Assembly (NCBI GenBank): GCA_032871835.1
Contig: CM065301.1
Span: 77,098,069 to 77,162,068 of the forward strand
Length of the DNA stretch: 64,000 nt
Reading direction: 5' to 3'
Source: Dipteronia dyeriana
Lineage: Eukaryota; Streptophyta; Magnoliopsida; Sapindales; Sapindaceae
Shown here piece by piece: positions 33,869-46,100 of the stretch (position 1 is the first letter of the stretch; every line of letters starts with the position of its first letter). Below the pieces are notes generated by a model. It was given only the letters and a program-made list of their open reading frames with translations, did not search any database and was not told the DNA's origin. A program made the position numbers and the translations under genes.

Positions 33869-34527
33869 TCATAAAGACTTAAAGGCAAAAGCATGATTGA
33901 GTGTTGAAATGGTTTGAGTGATTAGAGTAGGATCATTGCCAATAATGAGTATATCATCAACATAGACCAAAAGAAAAATGACCTCGTTGTTTCGTCTCTT
34001 AATAAACAGAGAGACATCAACAAAAAATGCTACAAAACCCCAGCTTTGTAGAGCAGATTTTAGCTTAAAATACAAGCACGTGGGGCTTGCTTCAAGCCAT
34101 GCCTTATTAAGCTTGCATACAAAAGATGGTCGATAATTGTTAATAAAACCTGAAGGTTGCTCCATGTACACACTCTTTTTGAGATCACCGTTGAGAAACA
34201 CATTATTAATGTCAACTTGTTGTATGTTCCAGCCAAATGTAATAGCTAGAGTAAAAATAATACGAATTGTGGCAACCATTATAACAGGACTGAAAGTCTC
34301 TTAAAAGTTTATTCCAGGAGTTTGGTGCCCTTGACAACCAATCTAGCTTTATGTTTGAGAACCGAACCGTCTGGTCTATATTTAGTTCAAAAATCCCATT
34401 TGCAGCATACAAAATTGCCAGATTTGGTGGGTGGCATAAGGGACCAAGTGTTATTTTTCATTAAAGCTGATTACTTATCCAACATGGCTTTATACCACTG
34501 AGGACTAGTGAGTTCTTCTACTGCATT
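33869..34527 (-). pseudogene. pol: Reverse transcriptase of the outermost copia
   Basis: On minus, blocks run IRIIFTLAITFGWNIQQVDI, FLNGDLKKSVYMEQPSGF, FVCKLNKAWLEASPTC (normally a YGLKQAP-type motif) and the active site YVDD (33953-33964) followed by ILIIGND. The N-terminal RT portion (34412-34212) is in a different frame. Family-typical copia RT, inactivated by frameshift and by loss of the YGLKQ region. Confidence 0.88.
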
Positions 34528-35045
34528 TCAAGGCTCAATCTCATCATTAAGAACTACAGCAGACTTGCAAACCAAAGAGTATGCCTCATGTTTTTTAGCA
34601 CCTAATCTAAGCCTAGTAGTTATATTGTGCAATAATGTAGATGATGGAACATGTTGGACAGGTAGGGAGAGATCAATTTGAAAGGGTAATGCAAAGGCAT
34701 TTGTGTCTAATGGAGTGTGAGAGTTAGGACACTCATTTGTAGGTGTTTGATTTTGAAAAGGGACTCTCGAGAAAACAGGGGCTGAAGACATCAAAGTATC
34801 AACCAAAACTGAAGTTGGTAAACTCATGGAATTAGCTGTAGTTGTTGTATTCTTTGGAGAAAACAGTATTCAATATGGAAACTCAAATTCGTTGAATACC
34901 ACATTTTGAGATACATAGATTCTTCTAGATAAATCAAAGCACTGGTATTCCCTTTGATTCAGACTGTTTCCAATGAACACACATTTGGATGTGTAGAAGT
35001 TGAACTTCTGATAAGAATATGGTCTGAGATATGGGAAGGCTGTAC
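34528..35045 (-). pseudogene. pol: Integrase C-terminal region and linker of the outermost copia (3' block)
   Basis: The segment ending near 34870 contains the copia integrase tail pattern FPYLRPYSYQKF, KCVFIGNSLNQREYQCF and YVSQNVVFNEFEFPY. The stretch 34827-34528 is the Ser/Pro-rich linker between integrase and RT (SLPTSVLVDTLMSSAPVF). The segment begins exactly at the solo-LTR insertion point (35046); its upstream part lies at 55934 onward and the frame continues across the junction. Confidence 0.82.
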
Positions 35046-35204
35046 TGTTAGGTTTTTGAGCTGTGTTGGCATTATTCCATATCAAAACAATGTCTCACTT
35101 GTATTGATTAGTTTTCTTAAAGATGATGTTGATTCAAGCCTTAAAGAAGATGTGGCAACCTATCAAGAAAGTGCAAAGTCTTTAAGAGAAATGTGCTTCA
35201 TTGG

Positions 35205-36706
35205 TGAAATTCCCTAGAAAGTGTATGTCTATAAACCGAGAGGGGGGGTGAATAGGTTTTAATCCGATTGATTACCAATTACAAGAATTAATCAATATTA
35301 CCAAATCTACCCCATTCTACCAAGTGTTCAAATAAATGACAATAAACATAAAGCAATAAGAACACATAATATATACTTGGAAACCGTCCAAATGGGAAAA
35401 ACCAAGGGTTGTTCAGTGCGCCATACTCGATCCTCAAAATCCACCATTGAGTGAAACTTTACAACCTAGGTTGACCTCCCGTCACGCCCAATCACTCAAC
35501 CCGATGGGCCTTTTATAGTGATTTTGGATCACCAACCTTGTGCACTAACCACTTAGCCACGAACTTAATCAACAATGAAGAGATAATGGCAACCTAAGTG
35601 AATATGTAAGAATAATCTATATGCAAAAATGCTAGGTCAAAACATTTGTGCTTATCTAGGATTAATAATGACAAGAAAAACAAATTCTAGATATCAATGT
35701 TCCAAATGCAAAGGCAAGAAGAATTAGCTAGAAGGGTAAAACCATCCTAAATTCTAGCTATCACTAATCAATACTCTCAACCAACAATCAATACCACAAT
35801 CATGTCATAAAAGCTATTAAGCACACAAGCATGCATTTAATTTGCAGTAAAAGCTAAAACCTAGGTATACATGTCAAAGTAATGAAACTATAAAGTCTAG
35901 AGCATGTAGAGAATACCTAGTCATGAGCAAACAAGAGACTCATGCTTGAAAGATGCTTGATGATTGTGTTTTGAAGTTTGGTTGAGTAAAAATGGCTACT
36001 CTCACTAAGAAAATCTTATCTTTCTTAAAATATGTTTTTGAAGCTCTTAAAAAATGAGATGGGAAGAAGATGATATATTTATATGAAGCCCAAAATGAAA
36101 CTACAACGTTTTAACAAAACTGCCCAAAAGATGCATTGTACGCTGGTGGTGGTGCTGGTTGAGTAGCGCACAACCTAATTTTTTATGCAAGGCGCCAGTG
36201 GAGAAGAGCAGGGCAGTGGCGCACGACCAGCGACAGCCAACTGGGTGACCACTGGACATGTTGTGCGTGTGTGGTACGCATGACGACCAGTGCAACACCA
36301 ACGACAGGCCACTGGAAAGCTACTCTGGTTTTGGCACCGCTCAAGTGGCGCACTGCTTGCTTCCTTCACACTCATACACAAATTGTGCAAGAGAAAAGAG
36401 GTAAAGGGAATGCATCCAAATGCCTAACATGACATGGAAATTTAATCACAAGACACAATCGGTTTATTCAAGCAAAAGAGAACAACAATAGGCATACAAC
36501 AAGACAATTAAACACTAATGCAAAGTGATCAAAACATGCATGAAAGTGAGTGTGTGCACTAAATCTTCAATGCAGTTAAGCAAAATATATACATTTGAAG
36601 CTTGAACTTAATCATGAGCAAGGCCGGTCTAAAATACTCTTACATAATTATCCCCAAATGTGGTTTGTCAATCGAAATATGCCAATTTAAAACCGAGGAA
36701 CTTACA
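35205..36706 (-). mobile_element. 3' LTR of the nested Sirevirus-like element
   Basis: 1502 bp; plus-strand ends TGAAATTCCCTAG and GAGGAACTTACA. On minus it has a GC-rich repeat block (36120-36360) upstream of a TATA-like TATAAATATATC (36068-36079), and the C-tract motif near the end (plus GAGAGGGGGGGTGAATAGG, 35239-35257). It aligns with 43226-43268 plus 49436-50939. Confidence 0.9.
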
Positions 36707-37929
36707 ATCTCCCCCTTTGACTATTTCGTGACAAAATCACTCACTCAGAAAATATCCTCACAACAAAAAGAAACAACAAAAGGTCAACAAACACATTCTA
36801 TATTACAAAGAGATAACTAAAGCTAAATCTTCAAATCTTTTATCTCTTGTAGAATGATCTTTCCTACAAAACAAAGAACTACACTTTCCATGACAAGTTT
36901 TTGTGAGGGATCAAGATAAATAAAACCAAACGCAATTTGCATGAAATAGAACAAGTAACATGCAATCAACAATGCACATGCAAATGCTCCCTCTAAAAGA
37001 GTCAACTCCCCATAAAAAAAGGCATTCTCCCCTTATATGCAAAAGCAACACAAACTCCCCATAAATCCAACATTACTCCCCATTTTTGTCACAAGATAGG
37101 CAAATGAGTATTCTTCAACCGGGACGCTTTAGCAAAGAGAGATATTTGCAATGTAAATGTATAATCATATACAATAACTTTATGCAATTTAATTAAGAGA
37201 GAGATAAATTCAAAGAAGTTTGATTTTTGGAACATGTGTGAAAAGATTGTCTTGAATGAAATACATGCAACATCAACTTCCAAAAGCAAGGTATTCGGCA
37301 ATGGAAAAAGTACATGAGGTTCCAAGAGAAGTCAAACTAATTTGCACCAATTTGTCAATGGAAAACAAAATATGGTTTAACAAAAGATAAAGAGCAACTA
37401 TCAAGCTTTACAAGCTATACATGACATGAGCGACTATTGCGCCCTTTTAGATTTTTCCGGGTGAAAAACCCGTATGACAGTAGCCTTGTTCAACAAGTAA
37501 ATAGAGAAAGACTATTGGATTGTGAAATCCTTGAAGTGGATACAATATCCTTATTGATTGAAGTCTCTAAAGTCATTCTGACACAAATTTGTTATCATTT
37601 TAAAGCATTCAATAAATTCATTATGCATATCAATATAAGCATGTCAAGATCAAGTTTTTAAAAACATGGAGATAAACTTTGGGTCAATCAAATGAACTTC
37701 CCAATCAAATTTCCTAGTTCAAAAATACATGTTTGAACCCAAATGAGACATGCATTTCAAATAAGGCAAATGCACACTTATCGAATAAAAATTCATTTGA
37801 TAATATATGCACCCAAGATACTCAAGCAATTAATTAAAGAGCATAAAATTGAACAATTATTTGCTTATTGAAATGCAAGTTTGCTATCTTTGCTTGAGCT
37901 CTTCATATGGGATCAAACACCAAAACTCA
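36707..37929 (-). other. 3' untranslated region with multiple purine tracts
   Basis: No ORF of note. On minus, the final PPT GTCAAAGGGGGAGAT (36707-36721) abuts the LTR, and similar GGGGAG-type tracts recur in plus-strand positions near 37007 (ACTCCCC), 37030 (CTCCCC), 37054 (ACTCCCC) and 37075 (ACTCCCC). Repeated PPT-like motifs here are typical of Sireviruses. Confidence 0.6.
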
Positions 37930-38320
37930 TCAATGCATGTGACAAATCCCAACATACCTACTAAGAGATTTAAACTTAGTTGAATCTAATGGTTTAGTAA
38001 ACAAGTCCGCTAGTTGATCATTTGTGCCCACATGTTCAAATGCAATGCATTTGCTCTCAACTAGCTCTCTAATGAAATGATGTCTAATGTCAATATGCTT
38101 GGTTCTAGAATGTTGCACAGGATTTTTTGAAATATTAATGGCACTCATGTTATCACAATAAAGGGTTAGAGTACCTTGCTCAAAGTCATAATCCACAAGC
38201 ATTTGCTTCATTCATAGGAGTTATGTTCAAGCACTCCCAGCTGCTATATACTCGGCCTCGGCTATGGATAAGGATATGGAATTTTACTTCTTACAAAACC
38301 ATGACACAAGATTGTTTCCT
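37930..38320 (-). pseudogene. pol: RNase H of the nested Sirevirus-like element
   Basis: The stretch 38211-37930 reads MLVDYDFEQGTLTLYCDN, MSAINISKNPVQHSRTKHI, IRHHFIRELVESK and TNDQLADLFTKPLD, the copia RNase H C-terminal half with its CDN Asp and the ADLFTKPL tail. It ends with a stop at 37930-37932. The N-terminal half is broken between 38211 and 38320. Confidence 0.85.
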
Positions 38321-39550
38321 AGGAAAAAGCAACCACTCGATGTACTCTTCCTATCATCACAATTACCTGTCCAATTTGCATCACTAAAGCCAACAAAGCT
38401 AGCATTAGTGTCAAAAGAGTACAATATCCCATAGTTGGATGTCCATTCACATATCGAATGACTCTCTTCACAGAGGAGAGATAGGATTCCGTGGGATTGG
38501 CTTGGTACCTAGCACACACACACCAACACTAAAGGCTATATCAGGCCTACTAGCTGTCAGGTATAGCAAGCTCCCTATCATGCCCTGATATAGGCTTTGA
38601 TCCAAACTTTTTCCACTAGCATCCTTGCTAAGTTTCAATGTGGTGCTCATAGGTGTGACACAATGCTTGGCATTCTCAAGGCCAAATTTCTTCACAAGAT
38701 TTTTTGCATATTTAGCTTGGTATATGAAGATCCCATCATGCATTTACTTGATTTGCAAGCCTAGGAAGTATTTTAGTTCACCAACCATACTCATTTCAAA
38801 CTCATGAGTCATGACATCAACAAATTGTTTAACTTTCAAGTTGTTGATGGAACCAAAAACGATGTCATCAACATAAATTTGAGCTATGAATAACTCATCT
38901 TTAGTACACTTGATGAACAAAGTCTTGTCAACACTTCCTCTAGAGTAGCCATTGTCAACAAGATAAAGAGTGAGGCGCTCATACCAAGCCCTTGATGCTT
39001 GTTTCAACCCATATAGTGCCTTTTTGAAGCAATAAACATGATTGGGGTGGTGTGGATCCACAAACCCCTTGGGTTGCTCAACAAACACTTCCTCTTGCAA
39101 TAAGCCATTGATGAAGGCACTCTTAACATCCATTTGATGCAATTTAAACGTGTGTAACAAGATATGGATAAGAGAAGCCTAATGGACTCTAGTCGGGCAA
39201 CGGGGAGCAAAAGTATCCTCAAAGTCGATACCCTCAATTTGAGAGTACCCTTATGCTACAAGTCTAGCTTTGTTTCGGACAATGTTACCATCATCATCGG
39301 ATTTTTTCCTATAGACCCACTTGGTGCCTACCATATTAGTGTTCTTAGGATTAGGAACTAGAGTCCAAACCTCATTTCTTTCAAATTGGTTTAGCTCTTT
39401 TTGCATAGTAAGGACCCAAAACTCATCACTTAAGGATTCATCAACCTTTTTGGGTTCAATTTGAGAGGTGTAACAAGTATAGCTAATTCGATTGGCTAAT
39501 TGACGCCTAGTCTTAACACCCTCATTCACATCTCCAAGAATGTCACTCTT
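38321..39550 (-). pseudogene. pol: Reverse transcriptase of the nested Sirevirus-like element
   Basis: Segments 39529-39251 (DEFWVLTMQKELNQFERNEV, WVYRKKSDDDGNIVRNKARL), 39160-38744 ([36 protein letters not shown] and the active site YVDD at 38864-38875, followed by IVFGSIN) and 38743-38468 (FIYQAKYAKNLVKKFG, GSLLYLTASRPDIAFSVGV). The YVDDIVFGS style is typical of SIRE/Maximus elements. Stops and frameshifts lie between segments, but all catalytic motifs are preserved, so decay is moderate. Confidence 0.9.
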
Positions 39551-40989
39551 GTTGTGAAGATGTCTAACCCAATGAGCGGGTTCCCTAAAGTCTAAATAGG
39601 ATTTCTATCAAGAGATTGAGAAACCTCTTTTTCAAGAATTGACTTTTCATCACTTGTAGTCTCACCGATCTTCTCCAAGGGAGAATCATCAATCACATTA
39701 ATCTCCTCGTCTTGGTTATTAACCTTAGGCCTACAATCATCTATGACCACACTAGATGATTCCATGACATTTTGTGTCTTCAAATTAAAAAATCTATAGG
39801 CCTTACTATTTAAGGCATAGCCAATGAAAATCCCTTCATCACTCTTAGCATCAAACTTGCCAAGTTGATCACGGTCATTTAGAATATAACACTTGCTTCC
39901 AAATGAGTGAAAGTACCTAAAATTAGGCTTCCTACCCTTCCACAATTCATAAGAGGTTTGCATAGTACTGGGCTTTAAAAACACTTTATTTCCTATATAA
40001 CAAGTTGTATTCACGGTCTCGGCCCAAAGATTTCTAGGAACATTGTTACTAAGCAACATCACACGAGCCATCTCTTGAAGGACCCTATTCTTCCTCTCTA
40101 CAACTCCATTTTATTGAGGAGTTCAAGGAGCCAAGAACTCATGGGAGATGCCAAGACTATCACAAAAAAATTTCAAAGCTAACATTTTCAAATTCTCTCC
40201 CATGGTCACTCTTAATTTTCTTAATGCATTTTATATGAGAATCCTTCTCATTTTGAATTTTAGTGCAAAGCATTTTAAAATTTTCAAAAGTTTCAGATTT
40301 TTATGTAAGAAAGTAGGTCCATTAAATCTAAAAAAACCATCAACACACACAAAGATGTACCTCTTACCACCAAGACTCTCGGTTTGCATGAGACCTATAA
40401 GATCCATATGAAGAAGCTCTAGTGGCTCCTTAGTGGCGAGATAACTAACTTTTTTATGCACACTCTTAGTTTGCTTTCCTTGTTGGCAAGGTCCACACAC
40501 TCCCTCAAACCTATTCCCAAACTTAAGAAGGCTTTTTACAACATTCAACCTCTTAAGAAATTTCAAGTCTTTGAAATTCATATGACCTAACCTTTGATGC
40601 CACAATTCAACTTGACCACAACTAGACAAATTATAAGGGATGTCATAAGAATCAAGACAATAGCAATTTTCATTTGATCTCTTGCCTTTCAATAAAACTT
40701 GTCGATCTTCTTTTAGAATAGAGCAATCAACTTTGCCAAACATAACTGAAACCCTTCATCACTCAAATGTGATATGCTAATAAGATTGGCTTGCAAGCCA
40801 TCTACATAAAAAGTATTAGGTAAGAAGGGCAAATCGGGGATAGATATGTTTTCTTTCCCTAAAACCTTCTTACGTGAACCATCCGCAAAGGTGACAAATC
40901 CACCATCCTCCATAACAAGAGTCTCAAAGAAACTCTTGTTTCCGGTCATGTGCCAAGAACAACCACTATCAAGTTACCAAGCGTTAGAG
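39551..40989 (-). pseudogene. pol: Protease, pre-integrase and integrase of the nested Sirevirus-like element
   Basis: From 40989 down: a protease with LDSGCSWHMTGNKSFF (Trp codon before it is a stop); FADGSRKKVLGKENISIPDL; LQANLISISHLSDEGF at the pre-integrase start; a frame change near 40730; WHQRLGHMNFKDLKFL and GVCGPCQQGKQ (zinc-binding Cys pair); HMDLIGLMQTESLGGKRYIF (first integrase Asp). The core then degenerates between 40230 and 40071. The C-terminal integrase part 40071-39592 (MARVMLLSNNVPRNLWAETV, LWKGRKPNFRYFHSFGSKCY) is open for 159 codons. These domains would mature the polyprotein and insert cDNA. Confidence 0.87.
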
Positions 40990-41552
40990 GCTTTGGCCTT
41001 CAAGGCCACTTAGGCCACTTGGGCCACATGACAATAATACTCATTTTTTCTAGTCCACCTAGTAGCAACATTGTCATTTCTAGGAGTCTTGGGTTCATTT
41101 GCTCTAAAATTCCTAGGTGCATGCATTTTGGCTCTTCTAAGCATATTCTTCTCAATCATGCTTTCAAAATGACACAAATTAATAAATTTAAAACAATTCA
41201 GCTTTATGTGACCTTTAGCACCACAATAATGGAAAATGGGAGTAAAGTAAAAATTCATACCATATCCTTATGCAAGCATGGAAGACTTCTCTCTCTTTTG
41301 AGTTGTCCTTTGATATTGAGCCAAATCTCTTCTTCGAAACACCCTTTGTGGTTGAGCCAAGTTAGATTCCTATCTTGGTTGTGGGTGAAGAATCCTTTGT
41401 TGACTTTGAGAGCTCCTTGGAAGTTGATGTCTTGTTTGATGAGCTCTAGCTCCTTATGGATGGGCTTTAGCTTGAGGGCTTGTTGGAGCCTTCATTTTAG
41501 CATGTTTTGATGATTCTCCAACTTCGATCGATCTTATTGGTTGGTGTGAAGC
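40990..41552 (-). pseudogene. Second zinc-knuckle region of the nested Sirevirus-like element
   Basis: The stretch 41258-41010 contains FHYCGAKGHIKLNC, a CCHC knuckle whose first Cys is Phe, followed by the basic segment ENMLRRAKMHAPRNF. The Gln/Pro/Ser-rich segment upstream (41510-41260) joins it to the coiled-coil part of Gag. The homologous knuckles at 13662 (plus) and in the gag-only element (near 46370) are intact. Confidence 0.75.
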
Positions 41553-43093
41553 TTAAACTTCTCTAACCTCTTGACTTTTGACAAAGATGGTTTTCTTCAA
41601 AGAAATGGCATCCTTGCCTTCAACATATCCTAGGCCCTTCTTATCACTAGGACTCTTCCCACTTGATAGCATCTTGCCAAGTTTCTCAGTTTTGGATGTC
41701 ACCTTGGCAACCAATTCTTTTGCTTCCCTTAACTCAATCTTCAAGTTCTTTTCACTATTCTTAATGATCACAAGCTCTAATTTCAAGCACTCTTCTAACT
41801 CTTTTCCACTTTTTACTTTCTCACTCAAGTGAGTTATCTTGGAAATCAACTCGAGATTCTCCATTTTCAACTCTTGAATCTCTTTCTTCTTCTCCAATCT
41901 AGACTTTTCAAAGAACTTCATAAAGAACACATAGTCCATTTCCTCATCAATCTCAAACCTAGAGTTAGAAGAGGTACTCTCATCACAAGAGTCATCTACT
42001 TTTTCCTTATCGCTCACAACTTCCTTGCCATTATGAGATGTTGTGAAGGCAATAATGAAGTTTGCAACCTTATCTTCATCATCCGAAGAATTTTCTTCTT
42101 CTTCTTCTAAGTCTTCACTATCTTTCAAAGTGGCAGCCATTGCCTTCCCTTTCATTTTTTTCTTCAAATTTTCACATTCTGGAGCAATGTGACCAAAACT
42201 ACTACATTCATAGTATTAAATGCCCTTTTTAGAGTCACTTTCTTGAGACCTTTCCATCTTCTTGAAAGGAGTTTTCTTTTTCATTTCCTTTCCCTTGGAC
42301 CCAAATCCTTTCCTCTCAAACTTCATGAATTTCTCGAACCTTTTAACCATGAGGGCCATTTCTTCATTTGAGTCCTCATCCTCTTCTTCAACCTGGAGGT
42401 CTTCAAGGCAATACTCTTTTGCTTCTTCAGAGGTGTGGGTGTGGTGGTCCATCTTGACTCATAAGCTAGAAGTCTTCCAATGACTTCACTTGGCTTCGTA
42501 TTCTTAAACTCACTATTCTCCTCAAGTGCCTTCAATTTTTATTCGAATCTTGACAAAAAAGACCTCATAATATTTTATTTGATTCTTCTATCTTAATAGG
42601 GGTCACCGAGTTGATGGCTTTGGTTGATAATATCCATCAACTTCACTTGAAAGTCATTGAAGCATTCATGCTCCTCCATCCTGATCATCTCAAATTGCAT
42701 TTAAAGGACTTGGAGCTTTGAGTCCTTGACTACTTCAGTTACTTCATGACCCATTTGAAGAATGTCCCAAGCCTCCTTTACAATCCTAGTATTTTAAACT
42801 AACTTGTATTGATTATCGTCCATGGCGTAAAGGATAGCATGCATAGCCTTGTTGTTCCACTTGGATTCTTCAAACTCTTGAGTACTCCAACTAGATTTAG
42901 GCTTGAGAGCTTCTACACCATCGGTAGTCGTTTTTCGGCAGATCAAAACCATCTTCTATTGCCATCCAAGCTCGGTCATCAATTAGGCAAAGATATGATT
43001 CTATCTTTTCCTTCCAAGATGTGTAATTCACCCAATGAGCAGAGGGGGTCTTGTGCTTGAGGCTCCCTCATGACTACCACCGTTACCACTCAT
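41553..43093 (-). pseudogene. gag: Gag of the nested Sirevirus-like element
   Basis: Starts at ATG 43093-43091 (MSGNGGSHEGASSTRPPL). UBN2-type Gag blocks follow, broken by several stops (WSTQEFEESKWNNKAMHAIL near 42860, MEEHECFNDFQVKLMD near 42670). The stretch 42535-42323 and the parallel frame 42452-42216 mark a frame change. A first knuckle near 42210-42170 reads YYECSSFGHIAPEC, its first Cys being Tyr. The open stretch 42167-41553 (204 codons) is acidic then coiled-coil (EEMDYVFFMKFFEKSRLEKKKEIQ start, heptad-like KLELVIIKNSEKNLKIEL). It corresponds to the region where the copy at 9299-15366 carries its CACTA insertion. Confidence 0.87.
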
Positions 43094-43211
43094 AATGTTT
43101 GAGGGTAATGAATGTAATGCAATTGCAATGTCACACAAAAAAGAACAAACAATCAAAATGCACCAAGCAAGACACACAAAACACGGATCACCTAAGTATG
43201 TCAAGGCACCA

Positions 43212-43223
43212 GCTGTTATACCA
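43212..43223 (-). other. Primer-binding site of the nested Sirevirus-like element
   Basis: Minus strand TGGTATAACAGC, two bases after the LTR end. It differs from TGGTATCAGAGC at the centre only. Confidence 0.7.
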
Positions 43224-43225
43224 AT

Positions 43226-43268
43226 TGAGATTCCCTAGAAAGTGTATCTGTAAACCTAGAAGGGAGGT
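43226..43268 (-). mobile_element. 5' LTR, first piece, of the nested Sirevirus-like element
   Basis: Plus TGAGATTCCCTAGAAAG...AAGGGAGGT. Cut by the gag-only element; the last five bases GAGGT are duplicated at 49431-49435 and the LTR continues at 49436. Confidence 0.92.
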
Positions 43269-44164
43269 TGAAACAAATATTATAGTGTGCAATATTAATC
43301 GAGAGGGGGGGGGGGGTGAATAGATTTTAAATAAATTTTATCCAATTTTCGTTAAAGGTCAAGTTGAAGAAAATGCCCCTATCTAGTTACAGAAATACCG
43401 CAAGTGTAATAAATGCGGAAATAGTAAAGACACTTGAGATATACGTGGAAACCCTCCAAATGGGAAAAACCACGGGTTGATGAGTGCGCCACACTAGAAC
43501 CTCGAACCCACTAATGGCAAAGGAATTATAACCTAATCCCGGTTTAATTAACCACCACTACCTAATCCTGGTATAAGTGAACCTAGTCTATCTTGCTTGC
43601 CATTTAAGCTACCTACTCCCGGAAGCAACACAAGTCTTACTTCTTAATGAAGAGATAAAATGCACTAAGTGAATATATGATGATATTCAAGAACAAACAA
43701 GGCTAGGAAACCCTATATGCTTATCTAGGATAATGAGATGACAATTAATGCAATCCTAGATATCAAAAGCTAAATGACATGTTCAAGAAGCTTAGCTAAA
43801 CATAGATCAAACAATCCTATGAAGCTATCACAATACAACACTCAATCATGTCATCACAACAATCTCTAATTAGTATCTAGAATATGTTCTAAGAGCATAC
43901 AAATAGTTAAAGAGATGGCTTAGCATGCAAAACATTTAACTTGTAAGAAGATAGTGAAGAACTTACCAAACAAGATGTGATGAAGCAACCTTATTCATAG
44001 ATGCACTCTAAATGGCTTTAAATGATGTAAGATGAAGTTTTTATGCACATGGGAATGCTTTAAGAGTTTAAAAATGAGTTCTTGGAAGAGTTTTTCCTTA
44101 GAAATGTGTTCTAAGGAAAATATATGATGTTCTGAACTCTTACACGACCTTAAAGCAAACAGTT

Positions 44165-44180
44165 ATATATATATATATGA
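44165..44180 (-). promoter_or_regulatory. TATA box of the gag-only element's 3' LTR
   Basis: ATATATATATATAT directly downstream, on minus, of the GC-rich palindromes. The other LTR has the same element, shorter, at 48738-48748. Confidence 0.45.
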
Positions 44181-44229
44181 GATCCAAACAAATTGAGGTC
44201 GTTTTGGAAAAAATGTTCCAGCTTCCTCT

Positions 44230-44520
44230 GTGTGCGCTGGTGACGTGCGCTGGTCGAGTAGCGCACCACCAGCGTACCTAATTTTACAATAGGCGATGGA
44301 CGAGTGGCGCATCCTAGTGGCGTAACACATGCGATAATCCACTGGAATGTTGTGCTGGTAAGGCTGCGCTAGTCGAGTAGCGCACCACCAGCGCACTGCC
44401 CATTTTCCACCTTTACGCGGGTGCAGCAGCGTAACTCAGTGGCGTAAGACAAGCGTCGATCCACTGGAATGTTACGCTGGTGAGGTGCGCTAGTCGAGTA
44501 GCGCACCACCAGTATAATGC
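44230..44520 (-). repeat. Three GC-rich palindromic repeats in the 3' LTR U3
   Basis: TCGAGTAGCGCACCACCAG occurs at about 44245, 44375 and 44493, each preceded by GCGCTGGT or GCGCTAGT so that CGCTGGT...ACCAGCG can pair. Spacing is about 120-130 bases. The block is far GC-richer than its surroundings and sits just upstream of the TATA box. Confidence 0.8.
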
Positions 44521-44871
44521 CTAATTTTTTAACACTCAAACACACAAATTCAGCAAGTTCAAGAGTGATGAAGATGCATGATAAACCAATGATTAACATG
44601 ATATGAAACTTTAATTACAAGATTCAAATATATCAAACACGAGTCATTTAAACCAAAATGCACACAAGTATAAACACTCAACATATATGAGTAAGAATTA
44701 TATATGAATTTGTGAGTGTGTGCAACTATCTCTTCAAAGCAAGTAAGCACAAGAATTTTACCTTCGGTGCTTCTCCTCTTGAGGTCTTGAGAGTCTAAGC
44801 TACCCTTACATAATACCCTAACAATGTGATTTGTTCACAAAATAAGCCAATCAACAAATGAGGACTTTACA

Positions 44872-46100
44872 ATCTCCACATTTGGCTATTTCGTGATAAA
44901 ACCCCCACTCACATTGATCCTCACAAAATAAAATAAAAAACCGGGAAGATATTCTACATTACAAAGAGATATACATAAAAGAAAAAACTTCAAATCTTCA
45001 ATCTCTTGTAGAATCATCAACCCTACACACAAAACAAGCAACAAGTACACTTTCCAAACCAAGTGCATGTGAGATGATCAACTGGATAGAAAACAAAAGC
45101 ATTTACATGTAAGAATATGAGTAATGCACCACATCATAAAATACTCCCCCTCAAAGGTTACTCCCCTTGAATGTAATCTCCCAAAAAAAACAAGCACTAC
45201 TCCCCTTAAAGCCAACACATGCTACCACATGCTACTTCCCTAACACCACAATGTTAGGTCAATGCTACTCCCCCTTTTTATCATGATATAGGCAAAGGAG
45301 AAGTCCCCAACTGGGTCACTCAAGGCAAAGAAAGAAAGGAGCACACAAGATTGTTGCATAATTATATAAGCCACATTTATGCAACTCTATTAATAGGAGA
45401 GGAACAAGGAGATTTATTTTGAAGAAAATGTGTGAATCAAAAATGCTTTGCATGCAAGACATGTTGCATTCAAGTCTAAAAACAATGGTATTTGGCAAAG
45501 TAAATGACAAAGGTTTCCAATAGAATTCAAACCAATTTCACCATTCGTCATGAGAGAAGCAAAGATATAGAGTTTTCATAAAAGTAAAATTTTAAGAGCA
45601 CTATATCCAACTTTATAAGCGAAACATGGCATGAGCAACTTTGCACTCTATTCGATTTTTTTGAGTAAGATACCAGTATGATAGTAGCCATGTTCAACTT
45701 AATAAAGAAATAGAGACATTCATTAAACATTTTAGTCTCACTAGCATTTTCACACCATGTTTTGCATTTAACAATTGCAATCATCAATTCATGCTTTATC
45801 ATTTTTTATTAGCATGATATTAAAGATTCATCATGTCATGGAGATAACTATAGATCATTCAACATGTACTTCCTATGTAGATCTCTAAAAATGCATGTTT
45901 GAACATAAATATGACATGGATTGTAATTAAAGCAGAGTTCACACTTATTGAAGAAAATATAATATAATATAATATAAGTGCAACCAAGCTACTCAAGCAA
46001 TCAATAAAGGAGTATAAACATTTCCAAATTTTTGCATACAACAAGTATACAAAAGCTCTCTTTGCTTGAGTCCCCCCTATGAGGTCAAAATTTAACCAAG
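44872..46100 (-). other. 3' untranslated region of the gag-only element with purine tracts
   Basis: No coding domain. The PPT on minus AAATGTGGAGAT (44872-44883) abuts the LTR; plus-strand CTCCCCCTC (45145), CTCCCCTTG (45161), CTCCCCTTA (45202) and CTCCCCCTTTTT (45271) are PPT-like on minus, as in the related larger element. Confidence 0.6.

Larger units (their letters stand above)
43269..44871 (-). mobile_element. 3' LTR of the gag-only element
   Basis: 1603 bp, plus TGAAACAAATATTATAG...GAGGACTTTACA. The minus-strand TATA box is at 44165-44180. Three copies of a GC-rich palindromic motif lie upstream of it (44230-44520). The G run near 43304 is the family C-tract motif on plus. Confidence 0.92.

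Noticed and set aside
36707..37929. Envelope-like ORF expected in some Sireviruses
   Set aside because: The region between RNase H and the 3' LTR has only short chance ORFs without signal peptide or membrane segments.
41578..42483. Plus-strand ORFs of up to 93 codons
   Set aside because: They are the reverse strand of the acidic, coiled-coil gag on minus.
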